Assembly (NCBI GenBank): GCA_044370695.1 | Contig: JBILVB010000015.1 | Coordinates: 1 to 40,636, forward strand | Length of the DNA: 40,636 bases | DNA from: JBEIFW01 sp044370695 | Lineage (GTDB): Bacteria > Actinomycetota > Acidimicrobiia > Acidimicrobiales > Ilumatobacteraceae | Direction: 5' to 3' | Shown: in pieces, positions 13,668 through 21,788 of the stretch | Position numbering within the stretch: the first letter of the stretch is position 1 | How the letters are laid out: every line of letters begins with the position of its first letter | Translations under genes and position numbers: made by a program | Notes under the pieces: model-generated | What the model was told of the DNA's origin: nothing | What the model saw: the letters and a program-made list of their open reading frames with translations, nothing else | The model's database searches: none

Positions 13668-14621
13668 TCATTCGCCCGTTCCGTAGCGTGACGCAAGCCC
13701 GCCGACGACCGCGGCGAACTCGGTCACGGTGCGGGCGAGGATCTCGCCGGCCGGCAGGATCTCCTCGATCCGGCCCGCCACCTGGCCGAGCTGCGGGAGC
13801 GACGCCTCGAGATCCCCGTCGCCGTAGAGCTTGGCGATGTCACCGAGCAGCGCCATCGGGTTGCCCTCGTTCGCCAGTTCGAACCGGGCCGTCGTGTGGG
13901 TGCGCAACACCCGGACGGGCTTGCCGTTGTGCTGGTTGATCAGCATCGTGTCGGTCTCGGCCGCCTCGACGACGGCCTGCTTCATGTTGTGGTGCACCCC
14001 GGCCTCCAGCGACGCCACGAACCGGGTACCCATCTGGACGCCCTCGGCCCCGAGCGCGAACGCCGCCGCCATCGACGCCCCGTCGGCGATGCCGCCGGCG
14101 GCGACGATCGGGACGTCGAGCCGCGAGGCCACCGCCGGGAGCAGCACCATCGAGGACACCTCCCGAGGGTTCTTGAACCCGGCGCCCTCGCTGCCCTCCA
14201 CCACGAGGCCGTCGACGCCGGCATCGACGGCCTTTCGGGCCGCCGTCAGGCTCGGCACGACGTGGAACACCGTGAGCCCCTCGGCCTTCAACCGAGCGGT
14301 GAAGGTGGCCGGCGAACCGGCCGAGGTGGTGACGAACGGGATCTGTTCGGAGACGACGACGTCGATCACGGTCGGGTCCGAAAGGAACGCGATCGGGAGG
14401 TTGACCCCGAACGGCGCGTCGGTCCGGTCCCGCACGGTGCGGATCGCCTCCCGGGTGGCGGTCGGCCCGAGCGATCCGGGGACGAGCCCGATCGCCCCGG
14501 CCTCGGCCACGGCGGCAACGAGTTCGGGACCTGCCACCCAGCCCATGGGCGCCTGCACGATCGGGATCCGCACCCCGAGCATGCGGGTCACGCGGTTGTC
14601 GAAGGTGATGGTGGTGGTCAC
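13668..14621 (-). CDS. Nitronate monooxygenase-like FMN protein
   Basis: The 317-residue TIM-barrel flavoprotein has RIPIVQAPMGWVAGPELVAA at its N-terminus, the loop VEGSEGAGF in place of the (E)AGGH motif, and the FMN-phosphate binding motif VAAGGIADG followed by FALGAEGVQMGTRF. The catalytic histidine of true class I nitronate monooxygenases is Phe here, so it more likely belongs to the enoyl-reductase-like or uncharacterised branch of the family. The GTG at 14621 has GAGGAG 6 bases upstream, and was preferred over the upstream in-frame codon. It follows the importer ATPase gene by 16 bases and precedes the TetR gene by 49 bases, so it looks like part of the importer operon. Confidence 0.87.
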   Translation of the reverse strand: MTTTITFDNRVTRMLGVRIPIVQAPMGWVAGPELVAAVAEAGAIGLVPGSLGPTATREAIRTVRDRTDAPFGVNLPIAFLSDPTVIDVVVSEQIPFVTTSAGSPATFTARLKAEGLTVFHVVPSLTAARKAVDAGVDGLVVEGSEGAGFKNPREVSSMVLLPAVASRLDVPIVAAGGIADGASMAAAFALGAEGVQMGTRFVASLEAGVHHNMKQAVVEAAETDTMLINQHNGKPVRVLRTHTTARFELANEGNPMALLGDIAKLYGDGDLEASLPQLGQVAGRIEEILPAGEILARTVTEFAAVVGGLASRYGTGE

Positions 14622-14637
14622 GGGTACTCCTCGGGGA

Positions 14638-15627
14638 TCACGCAACGGGCGCGGGCCGACCCACCACGCTCAACGGGTGGTGGCAGCGCAACGTGCGATC
14701 GCCGACGACCGCCTGGGGCGGCGTCACGGTGTCGCACCGGTCGTCGCGGGCGCTGCAACGGAAGCGGTAGTGGCAGCCGGCGCTGCCGTCGGGCGGGACC
14801 GCCTTGGTGTCGGCGTCGTCGGTGTCAGACAGCGACTCGAGGGAGGACGCGGTGACGAGCGCATCGGTGTAGTGGTGCGCCGCGCCGTCGAGGACCTCGA
14901 CGGCGGGGCCCTGTTCCACGATGCGCCCGCGGTACATGACGGCGACTTCGTGACACAGATGGCGTACGAGGCGCAGATCGTGACCGACGAACACGTAGGT
15001 GACGCCGAGGCGGTCCTGGAGGTCGAGCAACAGGTTCACGATCTGCGCGCTCACCGAGACGTCGAGCGCCGAGAGGGGCTCGTCGAGGACGATCACCTCG
15101 GGCTCGGACGATATGGCCCGGGCGATCGCGATCCGTTGCCGCTGGCCGCCGGAGAGCTGGTGCGGATACCGATCGGCGGCGGTGGCCCCGAGGCCGACGA
15201 GCTCGAGCAGTTCCATCGCCCGAGCTCGTCGGGCCTTGCGGTCGGCTGACTTCTCGATCGCGGCCTGCTCGGTGATCGCGTCCCAGATCCGCATCCGGGG
15301 GTTGAGCGAGCTGTACGGATTCTGGAACACGGCCGCCACCCCGTGCCGGTAGCTGCGCATCTCGGCCGGTGACATACCCGCAAGGGGCATCCCCTCGAAC
15401 GCGACGTCGCCGCGTGTCGGGCGCTCCAGAGCCAGCAGCATCCGCGTCAGCGTGGTCTTGCCACTGCCCGACTCCCCGACGAGCCCGAGCGTGCGCCCGC
15501 GCCGCACCACGACGTCGACGTCGTCGAGCGCGTGGACGGTGCCGCCACCGGGGGCTTGGTAGACCTTGGTGACGCTGCGGGCCTCGAGCACGACGTCCGT
15601 GCGGGGTGCCGTCGTGGTGGCGTTCAT
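14638..15627 (-). CDS. Peptide-type ABC importer, ATP-binding subunit (DppF/OppF-like)
   Basis: The 329-residue ATPase has Walker A GESGSGKTT near residue 54, a Q-loop in AVFQNPYSSLNPRM, signature LSGGQRQR, Walker B VIVLDEPLSALD and an H-loop in FVGHDLRLV. The C-terminal extension with spaced cysteines ('GCHYRFRCSARDDRCD') is typical of the oligopeptide/dipeptide importer ATPases, where it can bind an iron-sulfur cluster. It overlaps the other ATPase gene by 4 bases. With the upstream genes it completes a two-ATPase, two-permease, one-binding-protein transporter. Confidence 0.93.
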   Translation of the reverse strand: MNATTTAPRTDVVLEARSVTKVYQAPGGGTVHALDDVDVVVRRGRTLGLVGESGSGKTTLTRMLLALERPTRGDVAFEGMPLAGMSPAEMRSYRHGVAAVFQNPYSSLNPRMRIWDAITEQAAIEKSADRKARRARAMELLELVGLGATAADRYPHQLSGGQRQRIAIARAISSEPEVIVLDEPLSALDVSVSAQIVNLLLDLQDRLGVTYVFVGHDLRLVRHLCHEVAVMYRGRIVEQGPAVEVLDGAAHHYTDALVTASSLESLSDTDDADTKAVPPDGSAGCHYRFRCSARDDRCDTVTPPQAVVGDRTLRCHHPLSVVGRPAPVA

Positions 15628-16577
15628 GACTGTCCTGCCTTGATGCAGCGCACCTTCACCGTTCCGTGGACCTCGACGGCCGGGACGGCGTCGGAGCAGG
15701 CCGGCTCGGCCAGCGGGCAGCGCGGTGCGAACGGGCAACCGGCCGGCATCGCCGTGAGCGACGGAGGTTGGCCCGGGATCGCCCGCAGTCTCGACAACGG
15801 CTCGGCGTTGCCGGAGTCCGCGTCGAGCAGCGCCCGGCTGTAGGGGTGCAGCGGGCGGTCCATGATCGTGCCGATCGGCCCGGTCTCCACCACGATGCCG
15901 CCGTACATGACCACGACCTCCTGGCACACGAGGCGGGCGACGGCGAGGTCGTGGGTCACGAACAGCATGGTGAGATCGCGTTCGCGGCGCATCTCGTCGA
16001 GCAGCCGGAGGATGCCGAGCTGCGTGGTCACGTCGAGCGCCGTGGTGGGTTCGTCGGCGATGAGCAGCGACGGGTCCTTCGCGAGCGCGATCGCGATCGC
16101 CACCCGCTGGCGCATACCGCCGGAGAACTCGTGCGGGTAGCTCTTGAGCCGCTTTCGGGCGTCGATCACGCCGAGACGCTCGAGCAGCGCGACCATCCGT
16201 TCGTCCCGTTCGAGCTTCGACGCCGGCGGGCAGACGTCCGCGATCTGCGAGCGCACCGTGTAGAGGGGGTCGAGCGCCACGGTCGGGTCCTGGGGGACGT
16301 AGCCGATCTCGTTCAGCAGCACGTTGCGCATCTCGGATTGGCTGAGCGAGAGCAGTTCTCTGTCGTCGAGGCGGATGCTCCCACCGACGATGTCCCCGAG
16401 CGGCCGGCGGATCAGGCGCATGATGCTCAACGCCGCCGTGCTCTTGCCGCAGCCGGACTCGCCGACGAGCGCGGTCGCCGAGCCCGACGCGATGTGGAGG
16501 TCGATCCCGCGCACCGCCGGGATGGGCTCGCGTCCCCCGGCGAGATAGATGGTCTGGAGGCCTTGCACGTCGAGCAC
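15624..16577 (-). CDS. Peptide-type ABC importer, ATP-binding subunit (DppD/OppD-like)
   Basis: The 317-residue ATPase carries Walker A GESGCGKST, Q-loop YVPQDP, signature FSGGMRQR, Walker B LLIADEPTTALD and H-loop VTHDLAVA. The C-terminal 'GCPFAPRCPLAEPAC' is the oligopeptide-transporter extension with conserved cysteines. A GTG start at 16577 is chosen because it comes 5 bases after the permease stop and directly precedes the first beta strand (VLDVQGL); AGAGG lies upstream. It hydrolyses ATP on the cytoplasmic side and pairs with the DppF-like subunit. Confidence 0.93.
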   Translation of the reverse strand: MLDVQGLQTIYLAGGREPIPAVRGIDLHIASGSATALVGESGCGKSTAALSIMRLIRRPLGDIVGGSIRLDDRELLSLSQSEMRNVLLNEIGYVPQDPTVALDPLYTVRSQIADVCPPASKLERDERMVALLERLGVIDARKRLKSYPHEFSGGMRQRVAIAIALAKDPSLLIADEPTTALDVTTQLGILRLLDEMRRERDLTMLFVTHDLAVARLVCQEVVVMYGGIVVETGPIGTIMDRPLHPYSRALLDADSGNAEPLSRLRAIPGQPPSLTAMPAGCPFAPRCPLAEPACSDAVPAVEVHGTVKVRCIKAGQS

Positions 16578-16582
16578 GGCGG

Positions 16583-17488
16583 CTACCTCTTGGTGGTGGG
16601 GTCGTTGTTGACGCGCAGCCAGTCCCCGAGCAGGTTCGACGCCAGCACCGTGAGGCTGAGCGCGATACCCGGCATGATCGGGAGCCACCAGGCCTCGTCG
16701 AGGTACTTCCGGCCGTCGGACAACATCCGTCCCCAGGACGGCGCCGGCGGCGGCACGCCGAGCCCGAGGAAGCTGAGCGAGCCCTCGGCGATGATCGCAA
16801 GGCCGACCTGGAGGCTCACCAGCACGAGGATCGTCGGCAGGATGTTCGGCAGGATGTGGCGGCGCACGGCCCAACGACCGTTGCCACCCATGGTCCTCGA
16901 CATCGTCACGTAGTCCATCGTCTTGGTGCGCAACACCTCGCTGCGCAACACCCGCGCGTAACTGGGCCAGCCGGCGACGGTCAGGATGATGACCACGTTC
17001 AACGTGCTGGCCCCGAAGATCCCGACGATCACGATGGCGAGCAGGATCACCGGGAACGCCATGCTGGCGTCGGTGGTGCGCATCAGGAACGCGTCGAGCC
17101 GACCACCCCGGTAACCCGAGATCAGCGCCACGGCGAGGCCGACGGCGCCGGCGAGGACCACCGCTGCGATCGTGACGATGAGCGCCACTCGGGCGCCGTC
17201 GAGCAGGCGGCTCAGGATGTCCCGACCGAGTTCGTCGGTGCCGAGCGGACGGCTCCACGAGCCACCGAAACCGATCGGTGGCTGGAGCGCGTTGGCCAGG
17301 TCGATACCGGTCGGCTCGGCCGGGGCGACCAACGGGCCGATCAGCCCGCTGAGCACGAACAGCGCGAGGACGCCGCCTGAGAAGTACGGGTACTTCCAGC
17401 GCCGCCGGTTCGCGAGCCGTGCCCGTAGACCCGACGGCGGTCGCACCACGGTGGAACGATCAGCTTGCAGTGGCGACGCCACGGCCAC
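16583..17488 (-). CDS. Peptide-type ABC importer, permease subunit (DppC-like)
   Basis: The 301-residue protein has six predicted membrane segments and the binding-protein-dependent permease motif around 'EGSLSFLGLGVPPPAPSWGRML', the EAA-type loop that contacts the ATPase. The N-terminal cytosolic stretch and 'PLGTDELGRDILSRLLDGARVAL' are characteristic of DppC/OppC. It starts with GTG at 17488 behind GAGGAG and overlaps the upstream permease gene by 29 bases, so the pair is likely to be translated together. Confidence 0.93.
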   Translation of the reverse strand: MAVASPLQADRSTVVRPPSGLRARLANRRRWKYPYFSGGVLALFVLSGLIGPLVAPAEPTGIDLANALQPPIGFGGSWSRPLGTDELGRDILSRLLDGARVALIVTIAAVVLAGAVGLAVALISGYRGGRLDAFLMRTTDASMAFPVILLAIVIVGIFGASTLNVVIILTVAGWPSYARVLRSEVLRTKTMDYVTMSRTMGGNGRWAVRRHILPNILPTILVLVSLQVGLAIIAEGSLSFLGLGVPPPAPSWGRMLSDGRKYLDEAWWLPIMPGIALSLTVLASNLLGDWLRVNNDPTTKR

Positions 17489-18398
17489 GCCTCCTCACCC
17501 GGGGATCGAGCAGGCCGTACGAGATGTCGACCAGCAGCAGGATGGTCACGAAGATGGTGGTGTTCACGAGCACGACGCCCTGCACCACGTTGTAGTCCCG
17601 GGCGTTGATCGCCTGGATCGCCACCTGGCCCATGCCGGGCCAGGCGTACAACGTCTCGACGATCACCGCGCCGGAGAACATCGCCCCGAGCTGGATACCG
17701 GCGAGGGTGACCACCGGGAGCGAGGCGTTGCGCAGGGTGTGCACGATCAGGCTCACCATGGACACACCCTTGGCCCGCATGAACATCGTGTGGTCCTTGC
17801 GCAGCACCTCGATCACCGCCGACCGCGTGAGCCGGGTGAGCGAGGCCAACGGGTACGCCCCGAGGGTGACCGCCGGCAGGACGAGGTTCGTGCCGATGCC
17901 GTACCCGAAGGCCGGGAACCATCCCAGCCGGACGGCGAAGAACAGCACGAGCAGGATGCCGAGGAAGAACGAGGGCACGGACTGGCCGAGCAGAGCTAGT
18001 CCCTTGCCCAGGCTGTCGAACCAACTCCCCGGCTTGAGCGCCGACAGCACGCCGATCGTCACGCCGAACGTGGCGGCGAAGAGAAACGCTGCGGCGCCCA
18101 GCTGCAGCGTCTTGGGCAACGCCGTCTTGAGCAGCGTGGACACTTCGGTCCGGTAGGAGAAGGACTGGCCCAGATCGCCTCGCACGACGTCGGCGAGGTA
18201 CGAGGTGTATTGGGTGAACAAGGGCCGATCGAGGCCGAGGTTGGCCTCGATCTGCGCCTTGGTCTCCGGCGGTGCGTCCTGCGGGACGAGCAGATCGGCG
18301 ACATCCCCGCTCGCCCGGCTGAGCAGGAACACCACCGTCGCAACGACCCACAGGACGAGGACGGCCTGACCCAGCCGGGCGAGGATGTACCGGGGCAT
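17460..18398 (-). CDS. Peptide-type ABC importer, permease subunit (DppB-like)
   Basis: The 312-residue integral membrane protein opens with 'YILARLGQAVLVLWVVATVVF', the first helix of DppB/OppB, and contains the long periplasm-facing loop after it, further helices near 100-125, 135-160, 175-200, 230-260 and 275-300, and the cytosolic loop 'HTLRNASLPVVTLAGIQLG'. It follows the binding-protein gene by 6 bases. Together with DppC-like it would form the translocation channel. Confidence 0.93.
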   Translation of the reverse strand: MPRYILARLGQAVLVLWVVATVVFLLSRASGDVADLLVPQDAPPETKAQIEANLGLDRPLFTQYTSYLADVVRGDLGQSFSYRTEVSTLLKTALPKTLQLGAAAFLFAATFGVTIGVLSALKPGSWFDSLGKGLALLGQSVPSFFLGILLVLFFAVRLGWFPAFGYGIGTNLVLPAVTLGAYPLASLTRLTRSAVIEVLRKDHTMFMRAKGVSMVSLIVHTLRNASLPVVTLAGIQLGAMFSGAVIVETLYAWPGMGQVAIQAINARDYNVVQGVVLVNTTIFVTILLLVDISYGLLDPRVRRRGRGVATAS

Positions 18399-18404
18399 CG
18401 GTCG

Positions 18405-20168
18405 CTACTTCGCGACGATCCAGGAGGTGGGGCCGGCGTAGGGGTTGGCCTCGATCGTGGCGAACGACGCCACGTTCGGGCCGGTGACCACCAGCGACGA
18501 CACCGTGATGATCGGCAGGCCGAACAGCTGCTCGTCGAGGTAGTCGACCGCCTGGCGGCCGAGCGCGGCGCGCTTGGTGGCGTCCATCTCGATGTTGATC
18601 TGATCGACGAGATCGTCGATCTTCTTGTCACCGGTGATCGTGGTGTAGGGCGCCCGGGACGAGAAGAACGAGTTGCCCAACATACGGATCGGCTCGACGT
18701 AGAAGCTCGACGGACCGGCGATCATCGCGGCGCCCTTGATCACGTTCTTGGCCCGCCACTGCGGCAGGAACGTGGCGGCTTCGACGGCGTTCAACGTGGC
18801 CTTGACCCCGATCTGACCCCAGAAGGCGATGATCGTCTCGGCGAGCTTCTGGATGTCGGGCACCGTCGAGGTGGCGGTGTAGGTGTTGAGCGTGATCGAC
18901 AGGTTCGACTGACCGGCCTCGGCGAGGAGCTTCTTCGCCCCGTCCGGGTCGTACTTGACCGCCTTGCGGTCCGGGTTGAACCCCGGGGTGATCGTCGGGA
19001 AGTTGCTCGTGGGAACCCGGGCGTACCCCTTGTACAGGGTCTTGGCGATCGCCTCACGATCGATGGCCATCAGCAGCGCCATGCGGACCTTCTGGTCCTT
19101 CAGCGGCGAGGGCTGATCCGGGTAGTTGTTGTCGTACATCATGCAGTAGCCGGTGCCGGTGTTGGCGACCTCGTTGATCTTGAAGTTCGCGTCACCCTTG
19201 AACCCGTCGGCGGTCGTCGCCGTCAGACCGAACGCGACGTCGATCGTGCCGGTCTTCAGGCCGGCGACGCGGGCTGACTCCTCGGGGACGATGGCGTACG
19301 TGAGCTTCTTGTGGTTCGGGCGTCGGGCCGGGTCGAAGTACGCGTCGTGACGCTCGTACTTCACGTTCTGGTTGAGCTCCTGCGACACGAACTTCCACGG
19401 CCCGCAGGCGACGGGCTTCTTGCGGAACTCGGCGTCGCCGACCTTCTTGTAGTACTCGGTCGAGATCGGCATCGGCATGTCGACCACGAGCGTGGCGTAG
19501 GGCGTCTTGGTCGTGATCTCGACGGTCTGCGGGTCGACCACGTTCGCGCCGGTGACCTGGGCCTTGAAGTTCGCCAGGTGCGTGAAGTCGGCACCCTGCA
19601 GGATCCGATCGACCGAGGTCTTGATGTCGGTCGCCGTGAACTCCGTGCCGTCGTGGTGCTTCACCCCGGAGCGCAGCTTGAAGGTCCACTTAAGCTTGTC
19701 GTCCGACAGCGTGTAGCCGGTGGCGAGGCTGGGAACGAAGGCGCCCTTGAGGTTCTGGGCGTAGAGGAACTCGCCGATCGCGTCACGCAGCGGGAAGATC
19801 AACCCGCCGGTGGCGAAATGCGGGTCGACGTTGGCTTCCTGCAGGCTCGGCACCGCGATCGTGAGCGTCTCGGTCTTGGCCTCGGCCCGGGTCGCGGCCG
19901 TCGTGGTCGTGGCGGATGCCGTGGTCGGCGCGGCGGTGCTTCCCGGGATGGTGTTCGCCGAGGTGGGCGCCCCGGTGGTCGTCGCACCGGTGGTGGTCGT
20001 CGCCGTGCTGTCGTCGCCGCAGGCGGCGAGCAGCGCCCCGAGCGCGAGCGCGCCGCCACCGGCGAGCAGCGTCCGGCGGGACAAGCCACCGAAGCCGAAC
20101 GTGCCCGGCTCGATCGGCGGCATGGACTCGTCGTGGTGGTACAGGACCGGGTCGTCGTGGTCGGCCAT
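18405..20168 (-). CDS. Extracellular solute-binding protein, family 5, Tat-type lipoprotein
   Basis: The 587-residue protein carries a Tat-like lipoprotein signal: twin arginines in LSRRTLL near residues 29-35, a hydrophobic stretch and lipobox LAAC near 49-52, after an unusually long 28-residue polar N-terminus. A Thr/Ala-rich linker (about 55-95) leads to the family 5 peptide-binding fold with 'LSDDKLKWTFKLRSGVKHHDG' and 'QKVRMALLMAIDREAI'. AGGGGG lies 6 bases before the ATG at 20168. Family 5 proteins bind peptides, but also nickel, glycosides, opines and other acids; since the neighbours are CoA-dependent enzymes, the ligand may be a carboxylic acid. It is the first importer gene, behind a divergent promoter region with a TetR-type palindrome. 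Confidence 0.92.
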   Translation of the reverse strand: MADHDDPVLYHHDESMPPIEPGTFGFGGLSRRTLLAGGGALALGALLAACGDDSTATTTTGATTTGAPTSANTIPGSTAAPTTASATTTTAATRAEAKTETLTIAVPSLQEANVDPHFATGGLIFPLRDAIGEFLYAQNLKGAFVPSLATGYTLSDDKLKWTFKLRSGVKHHDGTEFTATDIKTSVDRILQGADFTHLANFKAQVTGANVVDPQTVEITTKTPYATLVVDMPMPISTEYYKKVGDAEFRKKPVACGPWKFVSQELNQNVKYERHDAYFDPARRPNHKKLTYAIVPEESARVAGLKTGTIDVAFGLTATTADGFKGDANFKINEVANTGTGYCMMYDNNYPDQPSPLKDQKVRMALLMAIDREAIAKTLYKGYARVPTSNFPTITPGFNPDRKAVKYDPDGAKKLLAEAGQSNLSITLNTYTATSTVPDIQKLAETIIAFWGQIGVKATLNAVEAATFLPQWRAKNVIKGAAMIAGPSSFYVEPIRMLGNSFFSSRAPYTTITGDKKIDDLVDQINIEMDATKRAALGRQAVDYLDEQLFGLPIITVSSLVVTGPNVASFATIEANPYAGPTSWIVAK

Positions 20169-20294
20169 CGGGATCCCCCTGGAAGAAATCGGCGTACTGG
20201 TGCGCCCGGGCGGGCGCGGCGAGAGCATCCCCGAGTGCGGACCGATCACCCCGCAGTGCGGCGCGACGAGCCCGGACGACGGTTGTTCCCCGCG

Positions 20295-20330
20295 TTGGAT
20301 TGTCTACCGTCCGTTTGATAGATAGTGCAA
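20295..20330. promoter_or_regulatory. Divergent overlapping promoters with TetR-type operator
   Basis: The plus strand has -35 TTGGAT (20295-20300) and -10 TAGATA (20319-20324), 18 bases apart, for the flavoprotein gene. The minus strand has -35 TTGCAC (20330-20325) and -10 TAGACA (20306-20301), also 18 apart, for the importer operon. The palindrome TACCGTCCGTTTGATA (20305-20320) lies in both spacers. It matches the site before the acyl-CoA dehydrogenase gene at 13 of 16 positions. One bound regulator could control both directions. The importer leader would be about 125 bases and the flavoprotein leader about 50; I see nothing else in the 213-base gap. Confidence 0.68.
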
Positions 20331-20381
20331 GACCGGATCGGGCGTGAGGGGCGCCCGACGGCACGACGGAGGGCCGCGGCT

Positions 20382-21776
20382 ATGGCACTGATGACCGGCG
20401 AGCAGTACAAGGCATCGCTCTTCGATGGACGAGCGACCTACTTCGAGGGCGAGAAGGTCGACGACCTGCCCGGGCACCGTTTCCTCGGTCCCGCCGTGCA
20501 GCACTGCGCGGACGGGTACGACTGGATGCTGGCCCGCGCCGTCGACGGCCGCAGCCCGCTTGCGGGCGTACCGAGCACGCCCGAGGAGCTGCGGGCCAAG
20601 GTCGACCTGGTGCATCAGTCGGGGATGATGAGCCACGTCACGTACACCTCGATCATGACGCTCGCCACGGTGTGCGGACGCTTGAAGGACCATGCGCCGC
20701 AGTACATCGAGCCGATGCAGGCCTTCATGGACGAAGCGCAGGCCAACGACATCCGCATCACGCAGTGCATCACCGACGCCAAGGGCGACCGGTCGCGGGC
20801 ACCGAGCAAGCAGGAGGATCCGGACTCCTACGTCCGGGTGGTCGACCGCCAGCGCGACGGCGTGGTGGTCCGGGGCGCCAAGCTCCACATCACCGGGGCG
20901 TCGCTCGGGCACGAGTTGATGACGATCCCGACCAAGGCGATGAAGACCGGCGAGGAGGACTACGCCATCGCGGCGATGATCCCCGTCAACGCGCCCGGGG
21001 TGAAGATCATCAACACCACCTACGCACCGCGGCATGCCGACACCCGGGATTTCCCGGCCTCGGGCAGCAACCACTATCCGGAAGGTTTCGTGATCCTCGA
21101 CGACGTGTTCGTGCCGAACGAGCGGATCTTCCTGAACGGCGAGGTGGCCCACGCTGCGGTGTTCGCCCATTCCCTCGGCCTGTGGGAGCGCCTCGGCGGC
21201 CTGTCCTCGATGGCCGACGGCGCCGACCTGCTGGTGGGCCTCGCGCAGCTGATCGCCGAGGCGAACGGTCTGGCCGGCGAGGCGCACGTCAAGGAGAAGA
21301 TCTCCGAGATGATCATCCACGCCACCGTGGTGCGGGCCTGCCTCGAGGCCTGCCTCACGCACTCCAAGGCTGGCCCGTTCGGCGCCATGTTCCCCGACGA
21401 GCTGTACACCAACGCCGGCAAGTACACCGGCGCGGCCAACTACAGCCTCATGGTCCGGCACCTCCACGACATCGCCGGCGGTGCCGTGGTGACCGCACCG
21501 TCGGTCGCCGACCTGGAGAGCGACGAGGTCGGCTCGCTCGCCAAGAAGTACATGACCGCGAACCCCGCCTTCGACGGTGAGTACCGCACGCGGCTGTTCC
21601 ACGCCATCCGCGATCTCACGGCGGACTCCTTCGGCGGCTGGAAGGCCGTCACCAACATCCAGGCCGGTGGCGGGCTCTACGCGCAGCGGATCGTCACCCG
21701 GAAGCACTACGACCTCAACGCGGCCAAGGCCAAGGCATTGGTGGCCGCGGGACTGGCCGAGGGCCACGGCCACTGA
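20382..21776 (+). CDS. 4-hydroxyphenylacetate 3-hydroxylase / 4-hydroxybutyryl-CoA dehydratase family flavoprotein
   Basis: The 464-residue protein follows the HpaB/AbfD family from end to end: MTGEQYKASL at the start, 'TDAKGDRSRAPSKQEDPDSYVRVV', VVVRGAKLHITGA, 'VILDDVFVPNERIFLNGE', HDIAGGAVVTAPS and a C-terminal YAQRIVTRKHYDL. Compared from memory with Clostridium AbfD, the four ligands of its iron-sulfur cluster (Cys99, Cys103, His292, Cys299) correspond to Thr87, Ile91, Glu269 and Ser276, so the radical dehydratase chemistry looks impossible. A flavin-only monooxygenase or isomerase is more likely. GGAGGG lies 8 bases before the ATG. The CoA-transferase gene follows 12 bases later, suggesting a CoA-thioester pathway. 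Confidence 0.88.
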   Translation: MALMTGEQYKASLFDGRATYFEGEKVDDLPGHRFLGPAVQHCADGYDWMLARAVDGRSPLAGVPSTPEELRAKVDLVHQSGMMSHVTYTSIMTLATVCGRLKDHAPQYIEPMQAFMDEAQANDIRITQCITDAKGDRSRAPSKQEDPDSYVRVVDRQRDGVVVRGAKLHITGASLGHELMTIPTKAMKTGEEDYAIAAMIPVNAPGVKIINTTYAPRHADTRDFPASGSNHYPEGFVILDDVFVPNERIFLNGEVAHAAVFAHSLGLWERLGGLSSMADGADLLVGLAQLIAEANGLAGEAHVKEKISEMIIHATVVRACLEACLTHSKAGPFGAMFPDELYTNAGKYTGAANYSLMVRHLHDIAGGAVVTAPSVADLESDEVGSLAKKYMTANPAFDGEYRTRLFHAIRDLTADSFGGWKAVTNIQAGGGLYAQRIVTRKHYDLNAAKAKALVAAGLAEGHGH

Positions 21777-21788
21777 GCGTCGGACGTC

